64,000 nt of DNA from Acidobacteriota bacterium (GTDB taxonomy: Bacteria; Acidobacteriota; UBA6911; RPQK01; JAJDTT01), in NCBI GenBank assembly GCA_028874215.1, contig JAPPLF010000003.1, positions 103,298 to 167,297 on the forward strand, in the 5' to 3' direction. Below the pieces are notes generated by a model, which saw only the letters and a list, made by a program, of their open reading frames with translations, had not been told where the DNA came from and searched no databases. A program made the translations under genes and the position numbers. How positions within the stretch are numbered: the first letter of the stretch is position 1; every line of letters starts with the position of its first letter. Of the stretch, positions 44,848-53,403 are shown in pieces.

Positions 44848-45834
44848 GTGCCCGTCCAGTACATCGTCACCGGCGGCGCCGGATTCATCGGCCGCAACCT
44901 GGTGGCGGCGCTCAATGCCCGGGGCCACGAGGACATCCTCATCGTGGACCGTCTGGGCTCCGATCAGAAGTGGAAGAACCTGCTGGGCCTTTCGTTTGTC
45001 GACCTGGTGGACCTGGGCGAGTTCCGGGACTTCATGGCAGACTCCACCATCGACGAGCTGGAGACGGTCTTTCATCTGGGGGCCTGCAGTTCCACCACGG
45101 AGCGCGACGCCGACTACCTGCTGGACAACAACTACCGTTACTCCCAGGAAGTCTGCCAATGGTGCCTTTCCAGCGACGTGCGCTTCGTCTACGCTTCCAG
45201 CGCGGCCACCTACGGGGACGGATCTCTGGGCTACTCCGATGACGAGGCCCGGATTCCCCACTACCGGCCCTTGAACATGTACGGCTACTCCAAGCAGTTG
45301 TTCGACCATTGGGCTGCCAGGGAGGGACTCTTCGACCGGATCGTGGGACTCAAGTACTTCAACGTCTTCGGCCCCTACGAGGATCACAAGGGCGAGATGA
45401 GATCCATGGTGCACAAGGCCTACGGCCAGATCGTCTCCACCGGAAGGGTCCGGCTCTTCAAGTCGCACCGGCCCGGATACGGCGACGGCGAGCAACTGCG
45501 CGACTTCGTCTACGTGAAGGACGCGGTGGACGTGACCCTCTTTTTCGACGACCATCCCCAGGTTTCGGGACTCTTCAACTGCGGCACCGGGCGGGCCCGG
45601 AGCTGGAACGACCTGATGAACGCCTTATTTGCCGCCATGGGACGCTCGCCGGAGATCGAGTACATCGACATGCCCGAGTCCCTGCGCAACCAGTACCAGT
45701 ACTTCACACAGGCGGACAGGGCCAAGCTCCGGTCCGCCGGTTACGATCGCCCCTTCACTTCCCTGGAAGAGGCGGTCCGGGACTATGTGACGACCTACCT
45801 GGATCCGGTCCTTGGAGGGGCCGACCCAGCCTAG
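44848..45834 (+). CDS. hldD: ADP-L-glycero-D-manno-heptose 6-epimerase
   Basis: A 328 aa extended SDR enzyme that epimerises ADP-heptose for LPS inner core. It has the NAD(P) motif VTGGAGFIGRNLV, HLGACSSTTERDADYLLDNN (a family hallmark), the catalytic MYGYSKQLFD and LKYFNVFGPYEDHKGEMRSM. It starts with GTG. Co-transcribed with the adenylyltransferase, this gives two consecutive steps of ADP-heptose synthesis. Confidence 0.95.
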   Translation: MPVQYIVTGGAGFIGRNLVAALNARGHEDILIVDRLGSDQKWKNLLGLSFVDLVDLGEFRDFMADSTIDELETVFHLGACSSTTERDADYLLDNNYRYSQEVCQWCLSSDVRFVYASSAATYGDGSLGYSDDEARIPHYRPLNMYGYSKQLFDHWAAREGLFDRIVGLKYFNVFGPYEDHKGEMRSMVHKAYGQIVSTGRVRLFKSHRPGYGDGEQLRDFVYVKDAVDVTLFFDDHPQVSGLFNCGTGRARSWNDLMNALFAAMGRSPEIEYIDMPESLRNQYQYFTQADRAKLRSAGYDRPFTSLEEAVRDYVTTYLDPVLGGADPA

Positions 45835-45859
45835 ATCCACCAAGTTGAAAGGAGCTCAC

Positions 45860-46723
45860 GTGGCCGAACCTCTTCGCATTCTCTCCATCGGTGCGCATCC
45901 GGCGGATATCTTCGACCAGTGCGGCGGCACCATGGCCCATCACACCGCCCGCGGCGACTGGGTGGGCTGCGTCGTGCTGACCCACGGAGCCCGGGTCCAC
46001 GACAAGGTCATCAGCGACTCCATGCACGGCCGGGAGACCATCCCTGAAGCCTCGGTCCTGGAGGGAATGATCGAGGAACGCTCAGACGTGAAGGCCCAGG
46101 AAGTCCGGCGCGCCTGCCGGCTGTTGGGAGTCGAAGACCTCTACTTCTTCGGGGCCGACGACTCCATCCTGCTGGTGACCGAGGAGGTGGTCCGGCGGCT
46201 GGCCCGGCTGCTGCGGAAGCTCCGCCCCAACGTGATCCTGACCCATTACCCCAAGGAAGGGGACGGTGTGGCCCAACCCCACGCCATCACCGGTCAGATC
46301 GTGATGCACGCCATCCATTTCGCTCATTCGGTGGACCCGGGGGACCGGAATCCGCCCACCAAAGCGGCCCAGGTCTTCTTCTTCGGGACCGGAGCCGCCG
46401 CTGTCCCCAGCGACGTCTGGGCCGCCCGGGTCGGGGTCTACAACGACGTGCTGATCGAGATCACCGACGTGGTGGACAAGAAGCTGGCTGCCCTGGACTG
46501 CCTGGAGAGCCAGGGGTACGGTGGCGCCTACGCCCGCAAGCGGATCGAAACGAGTGACGGAGCCTTCGGGGTCGGGGGCCGCGTCGCCTACGCCGAGGGT
46601 TTCATCAAGATGAACGCCGAGGTCCACACCTATCTTCCCGTGACCAGCCACGCCCTGCGGGTGGCCAAGGAGTCGGATCATGAGATGATGCGGCGCCACT
46701 CCTACCGGGTTCGGGTGGACTAA
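45860..46723 (+). CDS. PIG-L/LmbE-type deacetylase homologue with altered active site
   Basis: A 287 aa protein of the PIG-L family (zinc N-deacetylases of GlcNAc-linked substrates). The N-terminal motif, usually HPDD, reads AHPADIFDQCGGT: the first Asp, the likely catalytic base in MshB-type enzymes, is Ala, while the zinc-binding His and Asp remain. The distal His is in QPHAITGQ. Either a changed mechanism or a non-hydrolytic role is possible. GTG was chosen as start with AAAGGA upstream; 25 nt after hldD. Confidence 0.82.
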   Translation: MAEPLRILSIGAHPADIFDQCGGTMAHHTARGDWVGCVVLTHGARVHDKVISDSMHGRETIPEASVLEGMIEERSDVKAQEVRRACRLLGVEDLYFFGADDSILLVTEEVVRRLARLLRKLRPNVILTHYPKEGDGVAQPHAITGQIVMHAIHFAHSVDPGDRNPPTKAAQVFFFGTGAAAVPSDVWAARVGVYNDVLIEITDVVDKKLAALDCLESQGYGGAYARKRIETSDGAFGVGGRVAYAEGFIKMNAEVHTYLPVTSHALRVAKESDHEMMRRHSYRVRVD

Positions 46724-46737
46724 CGTAAGGAGTTTTT

Positions 46738-47493
46738 ATGACTTCCCTATCTTTCAAACCGCGGGTGCCCGTCTTCGACGCCAACGTCAAGGTGGGCAAT
46801 CATCACACTGAAGTCTCTCCCTGTGTCGACCGCGCCGGCCTGCTGGCGGAAATGGACACCCACGGGGTGGGCCGGGCCGTGATCTACCATGCCCTGGGCG
46901 ACCTGACCTCCCCGGTGGACGGAAACCGGGCGCTGGAGGCGTGGCTCGGCGGCGACGGCAGGCTTCATCCCCAATGGAGCGCCCATCCGCTGCCCCGTTC
47001 CCTGGATCAGTTGCAGGAACTCCATTCCCAGGGAAGGGTGAGCAGCGTTCGCCTGGCCGGCCTGGACATCGTCGATTTCCCCTTTCGTCCCTGGGGTTAC
47101 GACCCGCTCCTGAGCTGGCTGAGCCGGGAGGGGATCCCGTTGTGGGTTCCGCTTCCGGAGATGGACCCGGATGACATCGTGACCACCCTCCAGGCCTATC
47201 CGGACCTGGAGACGGTGCTGGTGGGGGCTCACTATATGCACGCCATGTGGGTTCAGCCCATGATGAAGGCGCTGCCCCGGACAAACCTGGAATTGAGCCG
47301 CTACGAGCCCATCGGCCAGATCGAGGCGCTGCTGGAGGAGTTCGGAGTGGAACGTTTCGTCTATGGATCCTGGTATTGGCGCCTCGCCATGGGTCCCATG
47401 CTCTTCTACCTGCATCACGTGGGGCTTGACGACAAGGAACTTGCCCTGGTCTGCGAAGGCAATCTGCTGAGAATCCTGGGAGTGGAATCATGA
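46738..47493 (+). CDS. Amidohydrolase-like protein lacking metal ligands
   Basis: A 251 aa protein of the amidohydrolase-2 fold, similar in length and order of elements to the protein encoded next. The usual DxHxH is replaced (VFDANVKVG), and the C-terminal GSD motif is replaced by YGSWYWR, so metal-dependent hydrolysis is unlikely. It starts 15 nt after the PIG-L-type gene (AAGGAG upstream) and overlaps the next gene as ATGA. A regulatory or structural partner of the intact paralogue is a reasonable inference. Confidence 0.68.
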   Translation: MTSLSFKPRVPVFDANVKVGNHHTEVSPCVDRAGLLAEMDTHGVGRAVIYHALGDLTSPVDGNRALEAWLGGDGRLHPQWSAHPLPRSLDQLQELHSQGRVSSVRLAGLDIVDFPFRPWGYDPLLSWLSREGIPLWVPLPEMDPDDIVTTLQAYPDLETVLVGAHYMHAMWVQPMMKALPRTNLELSRYEPIGQIEALLEEFGVERFVYGSWYWRLAMGPMLFYLHHVGLDDKELALVCEGNLLRILGVES

Positions 47494-48242
47494 TCGACGG
47501 CGTGCGAGTGATCGATTTTCATGGACATGTGGGGGCCAACGACATCATGGGGATGGTGGACGATCCCGACCTGATGCTGCACACCATGGATTCCTGCGGC
47601 ATCGACGTCTCCTGCGTGTTCAACATCTACTATCCGGACGGAACCACGGGCAACGACATGACGGCCCGGTTCGTAGCCCGCCACCCCGACCGCTTCGTGG
47701 GCTTCGCCTACGTCTGTCCACTGATGCCGGCGGACAGCATGGTGGCCGAGCTGGAGCGGGCCATCGACACCCTGGGGCTCGTGGCCATCAAGCTCTATCC
47801 CCCCTTCGTTCACTGGTCCCTGGAACATCCCATCTGGGATCCCATCTACGAATTCGCCAACGAGCGGGAACTGGCCCTCATCCATCACACCGGAACCGAG
47901 TGGCAGGCCTATCCCAAGTTCCTGGGTGAAGTGGCGCCCCGCTTCCCCAAGGTCAAGTTCGTCTCGGGGCACTCGGGGAACACCCCAGTGGAACGGGCGC
48001 AGGCCATCGCCGCGGCCCAGGCCAACGACAACGTCTACCTGGAGACCTGCTCCACGTTCCGCACTCCGGGAGTCGTCGAGCAACTGGTGGAGGAAGGGGG
48101 AGCCGACCGGGTTCTCTTCGGCTCGGACACGCCCCTGATGGATCCCCGCCCTCAACTGGGGAAAATCATCACGGCCCGGATCTCCGACGAGGCCAAGCGC
48201 CTGGCCCTCGGCGGAAACGCCGCCCGAATCCTGGGGATCTGA
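47490..48242 (+). CDS. Amidohydrolase family protein with intact metal site
   Basis: A 250 aa amidohydrolase-2 family TIM barrel. Ligands are present: VIDFHGHVG (HxH), AIKLYPPF (Lys), ALIHHTG, VSGHSGN and the terminal FGSDTPLMD (Asp). Members hydrolyse or decarboxylate small carboxylates; the substrate is unknown. Translationally coupled to the degenerate homologue, it is followed by an MFS transporter gene that may import its substrate. Confidence 0.85.
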   Translation: MIDGVRVIDFHGHVGANDIMGMVDDPDLMLHTMDSCGIDVSCVFNIYYPDGTTGNDMTARFVARHPDRFVGFAYVCPLMPADSMVAELERAIDTLGLVAIKLYPPFVHWSLEHPIWDPIYEFANERELALIHHTGTEWQAYPKFLGEVAPRFPKVKFVSGHSGNTPVERAQAIAAAQANDNVYLETCSTFRTPGVVEQLVEEGGADRVLFGSDTPLMDPRPQLGKIITARISDEAKRLALGGNAARILGI

Positions 48243-48308
48243 GGCCCGGCTCACCGATATCCGGCCGGCCGCGACCGACACGACCCGAAACTCGCAGGAG
48301 ACGAGCAA

Positions 48309-49589
48309 TTGGAGGAGGACCGCCAATCCTTGGAGACCGGAACCGCTAAGGCCGTCATGGCGACGCCGGCCATGGACCGGTACAACGGCCGGATCCTGAT
48401 CCTGAAGTCGTTCCTGATCTATTTCGCCGCTCCCGTCGTCTACATCGGCATCGTACAGGCGGCCCTCTGCGACCGCCTCGGCGCCAGCGCCACGGTGGCC
48501 AACCTGCCCGCCTCCACCTATCTCCTGGGTTCGTTGGCGCCCCTGGTCCTCTCATGGGTCATCCCTCACCGGTGGACCCGCACCACGCTGGTCACGGCCT
48601 ACCTGGTCACCATGTCGGCCTTCCTGATGGTTCTCGCCACCTTGATCCTGCCCGTTTCCAATACCGTGCGGCTGTGGGCCGTCGTCGGGCAGGGCCTCAT
48701 CCAGGGGGTGTCGGCGTCGGTGGCCCACGTCTACGGCTTCCAATGCCTGAAGCGCGGCACCACCCCCAAGGGGCGGGCCCGGGCGTTGAAGTGGGCCTAC
48801 GCGGTGTCGCCGATGGCCGGGGTGGCCGGTTCCCTCTGGGCTCAATTCGTGCTGGGAGGAGGCATCGAGGGACTCTCCTTTCCCTATGACTTCGGCCTCC
48901 TCTACCTGACGGGCGTGCCCTGCATGGTGGCCATTTCCATCCTCTCCAGCCGGTACCGCCTGCTGGACGTGCAGGAGGAAAAGCCGCCCAACCTGCTCCC
49001 CTACCTCTGGCGGAGCCTTCGTTCCTTCTGGACCCTCCGGGTCCTGCTTCTGGTTTGGCTCGCATACTTCTTCTGGTATCTGACCATCAACACCATGCCC
49101 AACCTGTCGCTGTTCGCCCGCGAAGCCTTGAATCGGGAGCCGCAAGAGCTTTCGGGCTGGATGATGGCCCTCCGCTTCGGATTCAAGTGCGTGGGCGGAT
49201 TCGTGCTGGGCGTGATCGCCATCCGGTGGGGATTTCGGGCGCCCCTGCTGACCTGCACCGGCCTGGTGGGCGCGGCCGTGCTCTGGGCCTGGTTCATCCC
49301 CGGACACCTCTACCTGCTGGCCTTCGGCATCATGGGCGCCGGAGAGTTGGGTGGCGTCTACTTCCCCAATTACGTCATCAGCATCTCGTCGGCCGCCGAC
49401 TCCACCCGCAACCTGGCCATCCTCGGACTGGTGACTCCGGTGAGCAGCCTGGGCCCGGCCCTGCACGGCGGGCTCGCCGACACGCTCGGCTTTCCGGCCA
49501 GCTTCCTCTTCGGAGTGACGGCGGCACTGGTATCCCTGACGCTGATCCTGCGGCTCTCGCCCCAAGCGACGCCGGTCCGGCGGGGGTAA
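48309..49589 (+). CDS. MFS transporter
   Basis: A 426 aa membrane protein with about twelve hydrophobic helices (for example ILILKSFLIYFAAPVVYIGI, STYLLGSLAPLVLSWV, LLTCTGLVGAAVLWAW) and a central hydrophilic loop containing SSRYRLLDVQEEKPPNL, the major facilitator layout. The TTG start is supported by AGGAGA 7 nt upstream; an ATG 16 codons later lacks such a site. It lies 66 nt after the amidohydrolase gene, probably in the same transcription unit. Confidence 0.85.
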   Translation: MEEDRQSLETGTAKAVMATPAMDRYNGRILILKSFLIYFAAPVVYIGIVQAALCDRLGASATVANLPASTYLLGSLAPLVLSWVIPHRWTRTTLVTAYLVTMSAFLMVLATLILPVSNTVRLWAVVGQGLIQGVSASVAHVYGFQCLKRGTTPKGRARALKWAYAVSPMAGVAGSLWAQFVLGGGIEGLSFPYDFGLLYLTGVPCMVAISILSSRYRLLDVQEEKPPNLLPYLWRSLRSFWTLRVLLLVWLAYFFWYLTINTMPNLSLFAREALNREPQELSGWMMALRFGFKCVGGFVLGVIAIRWGFRAPLLTCTGLVGAAVLWAWFIPGHLYLLAFGIMGAGELGGVYFPNYVISISSAADSTRNLAILGLVTPVSSLGPALHGGLADTLGFPASFLFGVTAALVSLTLILRLSPQATPVRRG

Positions 49590-49677
49590 CGGCGTCAGGG
49601 CGACCGGGGATCCAATTTACTTCTCCCAAGCCACGAAAACTCTCAGCTACATTGGATGAAGTACATATTGAGCGATT

Positions 49678-50907
49678 TCATTTTCCAGAGTTTTCGACCA
49701 CCAGAACCTGAATCGGGCGGCGAGACTTTTCGGCTACCAATCCCAGTTCCTTGCGCAGGGCGGCTATCAAGACATTCGGGTCGCCTGGTTGGTACGGAAG
49801 TTCCCAATCGTATTGGCCACTCAGTCCGGTCTCATCTATGACCGGCAGTCCAATCCACTCAGCCACCGCGTGGCAAAGGCTCTCCATAGTCTGCTTGGTT
49901 CCATGGAGGGTGCCTCGCATAAACCAGAAACTGCTTTTCGCCGCTTGTGAAGGTCTAAGCTCACTCTTCTCCCGAGGCAACCGTTTGAGAACGAGTACTT
50001 CCTTCTCCTGATTTTCCCAGTAGACGGACAACCCAAAACTGCTCTTCAGAGACTCTCGCAGGAGAGGTAGAAGTCGAGACTCTTGGCCCTTTGGCACGAT
50101 GGCAGAGACGCGATATTGCTGTTCTGATTGGAACAAGCGGTAATCGCAATAGGGTGGAGAGACTTCAAAAGCAAGATGAATCAAGGCCTTGAGAAATATC
50201 CCATCTGCAACGAGGCGATTGCTCCCGGGAGAATACATCGAGGCAGCCGTTCCCATTGCGGAAACAGGTTTGATAAGAACCTGCGTCAGAGGCGCTATCC
50301 CGTCTTCCCACTTGATCTCTGTCCGGTCCCATTCGAGGTTGGCCTCAATTGTCTCTTTTTGGGGCAGATTGACGGGCGTACCCTCCATGATCTTCTCCAA
50401 CACCGCGACAGTCAGATTCGAAGGAGAAGTGATTCCGGCGATTCTGCCCGCGGAATCGACGATCACAGTGTGGGGAATAGGTGTCGCCTGGTAAGCCTTG
50501 AACCATTCTTGGTCTGGATCCCAGGCTGATACGCCCCGCATGGGTGTTGTCTTAAGGAATCCACGAAGTCGATCTTCGTCTTCATCAGCCGAAATGGAGA
50601 TGAAGGATATGGGCTTCCCGGAGAGCTTTTCAACCAGCCCATTCCAGTGAGGAATGATTCGGACGCATGGGCCGCACCATGTTGCCCAAAACTCGAAGAC
50701 CACTGTTTGTCCGAGAAGAGATGAAAGTGCCAAGTCTTTTCCTTCAAGGATCTGAAGCGCACCTCCCGAATTGAACCCGGGAGCGGGGCCACCAACCATC
50801 GACTCCTTTTGTGGGTCAGACAAAGACTCCGGCGGCAGTTGACAGGCGGGTCCCAAAAGGCCCCCGCAAATGACTGCAACGAGAATGCTTGGGTATATTG
50901 TTCGCAT
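49678..50907 (-). CDS. Thioredoxin-TIGR03435 fusion lipoprotein
   Basis: A 409 aa protein with a signal ending GGLLGPAC (lipobox). Residues about 40-165 are a TlpA/ResA-like thioredoxin domain with FWATWCGPCVRI. Residues about 200-409 match the TIGR03435 family (MYSPGSNRLVADGIFLKALI, VIDETGLSGQYDWELPY, PIQVLVVENSGK), expanded in Acidobacteria such as Solibacter. Probably a periplasmic thiol-redox protein with an unknown partner domain. It lies 105 nt downstream of the secretin-like gene in a lower-GC operon headed by an ECF sigma factor. Confidence 0.88.
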   Translation of the reverse strand: MRTIYPSILVAVICGGLLGPACQLPPESLSDPQKESMVGGPAPGFNSGGALQILEGKDLALSSLLGQTVVFEFWATWCGPCVRIIPHWNGLVEKLSGKPISFISISADEDEDRLRGFLKTTPMRGVSAWDPDQEWFKAYQATPIPHTVIVDSAGRIAGITSPSNLTVAVLEKIMEGTPVNLPQKETIEANLEWDRTEIKWEDGIAPLTQVLIKPVSAMGTAASMYSPGSNRLVADGIFLKALIHLAFEVSPPYCDYRLFQSEQQYRVSAIVPKGQESRLLPLLRESLKSSFGLSVYWENQEKEVLVLKRLPREKSELRPSQAAKSSFWFMRGTLHGTKQTMESLCHAVAEWIGLPVIDETGLSGQYDWELPYQPGDPNVLIAALRKELGLVAEKSRRPIQVLVVENSGK

Positions 50908-50917
50908 GGGATTTCTC

Positions 50918-50991
50918 CATTCCACCACTATCGTCGGCTACCGCCGTGCGGCCTGTTGAAGTTCCCGTATCTGTTTCAGTGGTGTGGAATG
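50918..50991 (-). promoter_or_regulatory. Inverted repeat next to the ribosome binding site
   Basis: CATTCCACCACT pairs with AGTGGTGTGGAATG (2 nt bulge) across about 48 nt. On the minus strand the stem ends beside the GGAG that serves the thioredoxin-TIGR03435 start. It could affect translation or mark an operator; evidence is structural only. Confidence 0.35.
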
Positions 50992-51012
50992 CTGCTAGTC
51001 ACCACCGGAACG

Positions 51013-51885
51013 TCACTCCAATACCCGAGGGGTGACCACGATGATCACGGCGTCTCCAAGTTCTGACGTGTCACTCAAATGAGACGTGCCGACCACAAGC
51101 GTCTCGCCACTGATGGCGACAAATGGAGTGACGATTGAGGCCGTGCTGAATCTGGCCAGCTCCGCTAGGGAAGGCGCCCGTTGGGTCACACCGGGGAATC
51201 TAAATAGCAGTGTATTGTCGAGCCCTTCATAGCCGGCTTCGAAGCGAAACTTGTCAACGATAATGCTGGTCTTGTCTGGAGCCGGAACCACTCGAATGCC
51301 TGACACTTCCAAGATAGCCTTGCCTTTTATCGCCACGCTGTGCGGATCGCCTCCACCTTCATTGACCGTAATCACAGGGCTTCCCAAGACCTCGAATCGG
51401 CGGTACTGGGTGAGGGAGGATATGTCGTCCACAACTGCTTGTATGGAGGCGGGTAGTCCGTTCTTGGTTCCTTCGCCCTGACGTTTGGCACCGAGGACGT
51501 AGAACTGAAATAGGACTCGCTTCGGCGGCGTGTCATGTTTTCGGATGAGCTCCTGGAAGATCAGGTGTTGCTCCGGTGGCGCCGATATCGTGATCGTGTT
51601 GAAAACGTCACTTACCCCAATTATGTGTTGGCCACTGCCTGTAGCGTTCGCCATTTTGTTCGCAACGGGTTCCTCTGCTGTCAGTGATCCTCTTCCCTGC
51701 TGACGCATGACCGTTGTGTGCGGAAAGCTACCCAAAAGACTTGCCAGATCATCCGCCGTTCTCCATTTGATCTCATAGACTTTCGTGATCAGCTCGCTCG
51801 CTTGAGGCTGGCCCGGCGCGAGCTCGGTCCAGGCTGACCCGACGAGGAAAAGATTGACGATCAGGATCGCTCGTTTTCTGTTCAC
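51013..51885 (-). CDS. Secretin-like short exported protein
   Basis: A 290 aa protein with an N-terminal hydrophobic signal (KRAILIVNLFLVGSAWTELA). The first part resembles secretin N-domains (KVYEIKWRTADDLASLLGSF, ITISAPPEQHLIFQELIRKHD); the second part ends in GDAVIIVVTPRVLE, like the beta-core end of GspD/PilQ. It is much shorter than a full secretin (500-700 aa) and may be a periplasmic adaptor. The GTG start follows AGGAGG at good distance and overlaps the anti-sigma-like stop as GTGA. Confidence 0.65.
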   Translation of the reverse strand: MNRKRAILIVNLFLVGSAWTELAPGQPQASELITKVYEIKWRTADDLASLLGSFPHTTVMRQQGRGSLTAEEPVANKMANATGSGQHIIGVSDVFNTITISAPPEQHLIFQELIRKHDTPPKRVLFQFYVLGAKRQGEGTKNGLPASIQAVVDDISSLTQYRRFEVLGSPVITVNEGGGDPHSVAIKGKAILEVSGIRVVPAPDKTSIIVDKFRFEAGYEGLDNTLLFRFPGVTQRAPSLAELARFSTASIVTPFVAISGETLVVGTSHLSDTSELGDAVIIVVTPRVLE

Positions 51886-52373
51886 AGTCCCTCCTTTGTC
51901 AGGATCCACATCATCCTTGTACCGGTCTTGGGAAGCCGGAAATGTAAAACCAGTTGCCGGGCGGTTCTTTGCTTAGTTTGTGTCGAGATTCGGGCGACGG
52001 CAGTCTCTGCCCTTCGGGAGGGTGGAACCTCCTCCTTGAGTTGAATCCGGTCCGTCAGGGATTGATCCTTGTCAGCGGCTTCCGGTGCAACGGGCCACGG
52101 CTTTGGCCTTGGCATTAATGCAAGAGAGTCCATGCCTCTATCGTTCGGCAAGGGCAGGCTGGTGATCTTCTCTGATACGGGAGGAGCGTCCGGGATTTGC
52201 AGCAACAGGATGCAGGCCACAATCGCAGCCGCCGCCAGGGTGCCAAGGATCGGAATGGGACTTCGGGTCCTCTCTCCTTTTCGGATTCTCTCCCACGCGC
52301 GGTCGCGGGCCCGTCGATAGACCGCTTCCGGTACATCCGTATCTCGCCACTCTTCTCTAAGGAATCGGTTCAT
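51882..52373 (-). CDS. Putative anti-sigma factor, single-pass membrane protein
   Basis: A 163 aa protein with a basic N-terminal about 40 residues (REEWRDTDVPEAVYRRARDR), one transmembrane helix (ILGTLAAAAIVACILLLQI, about 42-60) and a periplasmic tail. The position directly after and overlapping an ECF sigma gene (ATGA) is that of anti-sigma factors. No zinc-binding ZAS motif (HxxxCxxC) is seen, so the assignment rests on context. Confidence 0.6.
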   Translation of the reverse strand: MNRFLREEWRDTDVPEAVYRRARDRAWERIRKGERTRSPIPILGTLAAAAIVACILLLQIPDAPPVSEKITSLPLPNDRGMDSLALMPRPKPWPVAPEAADKDQSLTDRIQLKEEVPPSRRAETAVARISTQTKQRTARQLVLHFRLPKTGTRMMWILTKEGL

Positions 52374-52912
52374 CGGTGTTCCCTGAAGTCACCCAATGAC
52401 TTCCGCAGCTTCTTCCTGGCGCTATGGAGATAAAAGCGAATGGTCGCCGCCTTCCTGCCCAGGATCAGAGCCACCTCGTCCGTCGGCAGTTCATGGAACT
52501 CCTTGAAGATGAAGGTGGCTCGTTCATTGAACGAAAGGCCGGAAAGCGCTTCGAGGAGCCGATTTCGGATCTCTCTTTGCAGAACAGGATCGGCGGAGGG
52601 CTCTGCTGCAAACAATTCCTTCAAGGGGCTCCATATCCGCCGCCGCCGGTGGGCGTCGCGTGCTGCATTGACGGTGACCCGGTAGATCCACCCATCCAGC
52701 TCCCGAACCGTCTTGAATTGGGGCAACCGTCGGAAGATCTTGATGTACACCTCCTGCGCCACGTCTTCTGCGTCGGCCAAGTTCCGTGTCAGATAGAGCG
52801 CTGTTTTCATCACTCTCGTCTGGTAATGACCGATAAGCAGGTCAAAGGCTTGGCGGTTTCCATCCCGCGCCTCTCGAGCGAGATCCCGAAGCCTCTTTTC
52901 AGCCTCGTCCAT
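52370..52912 (-). CDS. ECF RNA polymerase sigma factor
   Basis: A 180 aa sigma-70 family protein. Region 2 is LIGHYQTRVMKTALYLTRNLADAEDVAQEVYIKIFRRL (given here by its key stretch DAEDVAQEVYIKI), and region 4 is seen as LSFNERATFIFKEF with the helix-turn-helix ELPTDEVALILGRKAATIRF. MDEAEK was chosen as start, with GGAAGGA upstream, over a much longer frame. It probably drives its own four-gene operon and others. Confidence 0.92.
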   Translation of the reverse strand: MDEAEKRLRDLAREARDGNRQAFDLLIGHYQTRVMKTALYLTRNLADAEDVAQEVYIKIFRRLPQFKTVRELDGWIYRVTVNAARDAHRRRRIWSPLKELFAAEPSADPVLQREIRNRLLEALSGLSFNERATFIFKEFHELPTDEVALILGRKAATIRFYLHSARKKLRKSLGDFREHR

Positions 52913-53230
52913 TAACGTCCTTCCCGCCCACCCTCTTCCAATAAAGACGCGCCTGACACCGGAATCGTTGGGATGAGCGGGTTTGATCGTTTCTGTACCG
53001 GGTCCGGACAAGCCGTGACAGGCCGTTGGACCACACTGGTTTCTCGTGTCCGACATTAGTCGATCAGGGTTCGAAATATGTCCAATTGATGGGACGGAAG
53101 AAGGGAAGGCGGAAGAAGGGCGCGCGCGCGGAAGAAGGGGACAGTCTGTTCTTCCACGGAGTCGCTCCGGCTGGCGTGATGGCGCGGATGTGCCAGCCTA
53201 ATGTCGATCCGGCCAACCCGCCGGGTAAAC
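52913..53230. other. Gene-free region with GGAAGAAGGG repeats
   Basis: No supported gene was found. It carries three copies of CGGAAGAAGGG (at 53095, 53110 and 53129), a CG-alternating run and one GGGGACAGTCTGTT repeat. It marks the left border of the accessory island; the sigma-factor operon promoter is expected in its left part but no clear -35/-10 was recognised. Confidence 0.6.
53135..53150 (+). repeat. AAGGGGACAGTCTGTT repeat, copy 1
   Basis: It shares AAGGGGACAGTCTGTT with the copy near 53.7 kb. The GGGGACAG core resembles REP-type repeats that travel with IS200-like (RAYT) transposases; no such transposase is visible here. Confidence 0.6.
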
Positions 53231-53362
53231 ATGCAGATTGGCAGTTCGGTCCGGCTCGAACTCGACACGCTTGGTCAGGCTGCTACGTACGGTGAAATCC
53301 TGAACCAAGTCGGGGCCCTCCGATGTCTACCATTGGCAGTTGATATCCTTGAGAGGATTTAA
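53231..53362 (+). pseudogene. Possible middle fragment of a PIN-domain toxin
   Basis: A short frame of 43 codons containing GSSVRLELDTLG and GALRCLPLAVDILERI. The pattern resembles the central helices of VapC-type PIN domains, with neither the catalytic N-terminus nor the C-terminus present. It sits just upstream of the antitoxin-like gene. The assignment is by pattern only. Confidence 0.3.
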
Positions 53363-53403
53363 ACTCGGCGTTGCCGAACTCTCTTGAAACGGGAGGAAAG
53401 CAG

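Noticed and set aside
48552-49565. 337-codon minus-strand frame opposite the MFS gene
   Set aside because: Charged low-complexity translation of the antisense of membrane helices.
53056-53268. Small minus-strand frame considered as an IS200/RAYT transposase remnant
   Set aside because: It lacks the HUH and catalytic Tyr motifs; only the REP-like repeat remains as a hint.
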